Assembly (NCBI GenBank): GCA_013003285.1 | Contig: JABDJY010000004.1 | Coordinates: 1-8,860, forward strand | Length of the DNA: 8,860 bases | Source: Alphaproteobacteria bacterium | GTDB taxonomy: Bacteria > Pseudomonadota > Alphaproteobacteria > UBA6615 | Direction: 5' to 3' | Shown here: positions 6,835-8,860 of the stretch, piece after piece | Numbering within the stretch: position 1 is the stretch's first letter | Layout of the letters: each line of letters starts with the position of its first letter | The notes under the pieces: generated by a model | What the model was told of the DNA's origin: nothing | What the model saw: the letters and a program-made list of their open reading frames with translations, nothing else | Databases searched by the model: none | Program-made: the position numbers and the translations under genes

Positions 6835-7095
6835 TTACGACCCAGTTCTAAAGTCTTGCAGCAGAGCCATAACTTCCGTGTCCCACTCTGCTGGCACCGG
6901 CTTACGGCCGCTGATCCACATGAACAGGTCGGGGTCGCTATTGTCGATCAACGCCTCATATTGGTCGAGCAATGCCGGCGATAGCTCGGTGAGATGGCGC
7001 GCCGCGAATTGACCCAACAGCACGTCTGTCTCCTTGGTGCCGGTATAATTGCTGCGGTACAGCAAGCGCTTTATTCGGACGTCGTCGGCTTCCAC
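6835..7095 (-). CDS. sdhE: SdhE, succinate dehydrogenase flavinylation factor
   Basis: This is an 86-residue cytoplasmic protein of the SdhE/SDHAF2 family (Sdh5/DUF339), which promotes covalent attachment of FAD to the SdhA subunit of succinate dehydrogenase. The GTG at 7093-7095 is chosen as start (product MEADDVRIKRLLYR). It gives the usual family length and has a GGGGAG ribosome binding site 9 nt upstream, whereas the longer open frame to 7146 adds non-conserved residues from a TTG. Family features are the N-terminal basic helix (IKRLLYRS), LLGQFA, and DPDLFMWISG followed by a C-terminal helix. The hallmark RGxxE reads TGTKE here, with Thr in place of Arg. It heads an operon with mfd and is divergent from recG. 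The family call is secure. Confidence 0.92.
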   Translation of the reverse strand: MEADDVRIKRLLYRSNYTGTKETDVLLGQFAARHLTELSPALLDQYEALIDNSDPDLFMWISGRKPVPAEWDTEVMALLQDFRTGS

Positions 7096-7104
7096 GGCAC
7101 ACTG

Positions 7105-7110
7105 CTCCCC
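7105..7110 (-). promoter_or_regulatory. sdhE ribosome binding site (decides the GTG start)
   Basis: On the minus strand this reads GGGGAG, 9 nt before the GTG at 7095. It is the only good Shine-Dalgarno match near the 5' end of the gene, and it places the start at GTG rather than at the in-frame TTG at 7146. Confidence 0.7.
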
Positions 7111-7187
7111 AATAGCGAAACGCCCGGCCAGCGGATTGGCGTCCAAAAGGGCGACGATTGCTGGCAGGCGGCGCGGCTCTGCCGTAG

Positions 7188-7216
7188 GATATAACCCCCT
7201 TGCCCCACGCTGTCAG
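7188..7216 (-). promoter_or_regulatory. Sigma70-like promoter for sdhE-mfd
   Basis: On the minus strand, CTGACA (7211-7216) and TATATC (7188-7193) are separated by exactly 17 bp. They match the -35 consensus at 5 of 6 positions and the -10 at 4 of 6. Transcription would start near 7180 and leave a leader of about 85 nt before the sdhE GTG. The position is as expected for the promoter of the sdhE-mfd operon. Confidence 0.55.
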
Positions 7217-7236
7217 CCACCAAGCCCAGCCACCCG

Positions 7237-7241
7237 GGTGA
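7237..7241 (+). promoter_or_regulatory. recG ribosome binding site (supports a TTG start)
   Basis: GGTGA here lies 6 nt before the TTG at 7248, and its last three bases are the in-frame TGA that opens the recG frame. Only two in-frame start candidates follow before the conserved RPEILFPLF, both TTG (7242 and 7248). The spacing favours the second. Confidence 0.5.
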
Positions 7242-7247
7242 TTGCCT

Positions 7248-8860
7248 TTGTCTGTTCGTACGCGTCCTGAAATTCTGTTCCCGTTGTTCGCCCCGGTAAC
7301 CTCGATCAAGGGGGTGGGGCCGCGCATCGGCGCGTCGGTTGAGCGCGCCGCCGGACCCCATATCGCGGATCTGTTGTGGCACCTGCCGACCGGCCTGCTC
7401 GACCGCCGCTATGCGCCGGTGTTGCGCGATGCCGAACCGGGGCGCATTGCCACCCTGACCCTGCGCGTCGAGGCGCACCGCCCGCCGCCGCCCGCCAACC
7501 GGCGGGTCCCCTATAGGATCAACTGTTCCGACGAAACCGGCGATATCGTCTTGGTGTTTTTCCACGCCCGCGGCGACTATCTGGAAAAAACCTTGCCGGT
7601 GGGTGAACAACGGATCGTCAGCGGCGCGGTCGAAATCTTCGATGGCATTTTGCAGATGACCCACCCGGATATCATCGCGCCGCTATCGGAACGCGACCAG
7701 GTGATGCAGGTCCACTCCACCTACCCACTCAGCGAAGGCTTGTCGCAGAACGTCATGCGCCGCACCGTCGCCGAAGCCGTTACCCGGGCTCCGGAATTGC
7801 CCGAATGGCTCGACCCGGCCCTGGCCGCACAACGCGGTTGGCCCCTATGGCACGACGCCATCGCCAAAGTACATGCGCCGGCTGACTTCACCGATTTGGA
7901 CCCCAATGAACCTGCTCGCCAGCGCCTGGCCTATGACGAACTGCTGGCCAGCCAGTTAGCCATCGGCCTGGTGCGCGCCACGACCCGCAAGCGGCCTGGG
8001 CTTCCGACCGTGGGTGACGGCAGTCTGCGGGCAAAAGCCATCGCCGCCCTGCCCTTCGAGCTGACCGACAGCCAGAAACGGGCGACCGACGACATCATCA
8101 CCGATATGGCCTCGGATACACGCATGCTGCGCCTGCTGCAGGGTGATGTGGGCAGCGGCAAGACCGTGGTCGCCCTACTGGCCATGCTCAACGCCATTGA
8201 AGTGGGGCGCCAAGCCGCCTTGATGGCGCCGACGGAAATCCTCGCACGGCAGCACTTCGCCACCATCGCGCCCTTGGCCGAGGCCATCGGCGTGACCGCC
8301 GTGCTGCTGACCGGCCGCGACAAGGGTAAGGCGCGCCAGCAAATCCTCGACGGCCTCGCCGCGGGCGACATATCCATCGCGGTGGGCACCCACGCACTGT
8401 TCCAGCAGGACATCGCTTTCCATGACTTGGCCGTCGCCGTTGTCGACGAGCAGCATCGGTTCGGCGTCCACCAGCGCTTGCTGCTGGCCGACAAGGGTGC
8501 CGCCGTCGATGTTCTGTTGATGACCGCCACACCGATCCCGCGCACCCTCATGCTGGCCTTCTATGGCGATCTGGACGAATCCCAGTTAACCGAAAAACCG
8601 GCCGGCCGATTGCCCATCGACACCCGCACCGTTCCCCTGGCCCGCCTCGACGAGGTGGTCGGCGCGGTCGGCCGCAAACTGGCCGAGGGCGCCAAAGTCT
8701 TCTGGGTCTGCCCGTTGGTCGAGGAATCGGAGAACCTCGATCTCGCCGCGGCCACGGCCCGTCACACGGCACTGGCAGAAATATTCGGCGCGCGGGTCGG
8801 GCTGGTGCACGGGCAGTTGCCGACGCGCGAAAAAGACGCCGTCATGGAACGGTTCATCGG
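7248..8860 (+). CDS. recG: RecG, ATP-dependent DNA helicase (3' end outside window)
   Basis: The first 537 or so residues of RecG are present (full length is usually near 690-700). RecG reverses stalled replication forks and branch-migrates Holliday junctions. The N-terminus (RPEILFPLFAPVTSIKGVGPR) and the wedge/OB domain (about residues 60-145, with QMTHPDII at its end) are typical. Helicase motifs are GDVGSGKT (299-306, Lys305), APTEILARQH, DEQHRFG (400-406), MTATPIPRT (425-433) and HGQLP close to the edge. The remaining C-terminal helicase motifs and the TRG region lie outside. The start is read as TTG at 7248, because an in-frame TGA at 7239 leaves only TTG candidates before the conserved sequence. 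The gene is divergent from sdhE-mfd, and its helicase core is homologous to that of Mfd. Confidence 0.97.
   Translation, partial: MSVRTRPEILFPLFAPVTSIKGVGPRIGASVERAAGPHIADLLWHLPTGLLDRRYAPVLRDAEPGRIATLTLRVEAHRPPPPANRRVPYRINCSDETGDIVLVFFHARGDYLEKTLPVGEQRIVSGAVEIFDGILQMTHPDIIAPLSERDQVMQVHSTYPLSEGLSQNVMRRTVAEAVTRAPELPEWLDPALAAQRGWPLWHDAIAKVHAPADFTDLDPNEPARQRLAYDELLASQLAIGLVRATTRKRPGLPTVGDGSLRAKAIAALPFELTDSQKRATDDIITDMASDTRMLRLLQGDVGSGKTVVALLAMLNAIEVGRQAALMAPTEILARQHFATIAPLAEAIGVTAVLLTGRDKGKARQQILDGLAAGDISIAVGTHALFQQDIAFHDLAVAVVDEQHRFGVHQRLLLADKGAAVDVLLMTATPIPRTLMLAFYGDLDESQLTEKPAGRLPIDTRTVPLARLDEVVGAVGRKLAEGAKVFWVCPLVEESENLDLAAATARHTALAEIFGARVGLVHGQLPTREKDAVMERFI

Larger units (their letters stand above)
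7096..7247. other. Divergent spacer between sdhE-mfd and recG
   Basis: These 152 bp must supply control for both directions. The minus-strand promoter is recognisable at 7188-7216. No convincing -35/-10 pair for recG was found on the plus strand. A perfect 10-bp palindrome, CACCCGGGTG (7231-7240), sits at the recG end and overlaps its likely ribosome binding site. Confidence 0.5.

Noticed and set aside
7096..7146. In-frame N-terminal extension of SdhE to a TTG at 7146
   Set aside because: The added 17 residues are not conserved in the family, while the GTG at 7095 has a good ribosome binding site and gives normal length.
7071..7664. Open frame on the minus strand covering the recG 5' end and the spacer
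   Set aside because: It overlaps the conserved recG N-terminus antisense and has no recognisable domain.

Overview
The window reads as chromosomal DNA from a GC-rich alphaproteobacterium, most likely near the Rhodospirillales. The evidence is the codon use, the protein sequences (the CbtA/CbtB pair, and an SdhE of alphaproteobacterial type) and the recG / sdhE-mfd arrangement. It holds eight genes. Seven are complete, and recG runs off the right edge. No phage, transposase, CRISPR array, tRNA or rRNA is visible.

Layout. Positions 27-1002 (minus strand) carry cbtB followed by cbtA, a two-gene cobalt-uptake operon. Positions 1176-1568 (minus) carry a YCII-domain protein, and 1694-2425 (minus) a protein with two NIPSNAP domains. 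Both belong to the dimeric alpha/beta-barrel fold group. A 63-bp divergent spacer separates the NIPSNAP gene from a cytoplasmic DsbA/FrnE-type thioredoxin-fold oxidoreductase (2489-3133, plus). The convergent gap at 3134-3284 contains a dispersed palindromic repeat of the widespread 'CTTGTCGAAGGA' type. Next come mfd (3285-6830, minus) and, only 4 bp upstream of it, sdhE (6835-7095, minus), which form an operon. A 152-bp divergent spacer then separates sdhE-mfd from recG (7248 to the window end, plus).

How the genes relate. CbtB and CbtA probably form a cobalt transporter for cobalamin synthesis. Mfd (transcription-repair coupling) and RecG (fork and Holliday-junction remodelling) are related SF2 translocases encoded back to back. 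SdhE, the flavinylation factor for succinate dehydrogenase, is transcribed with mfd. A sigma70-like promoter (CTGACA, 17 bp, TATATC on the minus strand) lies well placed for the sdhE-mfd operon. All three conserved genes of this block appear to use non-ATG start codons: TTG for mfd, GTG for sdhE and TTG for recG.

I found no convincing undescribed system. The points worth a second look are modest: the non-ATG starts, an altered RGxxE motif in SdhE, the His-rich loop in CbtA, the absence of a recognisable B12 riboswitch before cbtB, and the nested alternative hairpins of the intergenic repeat.
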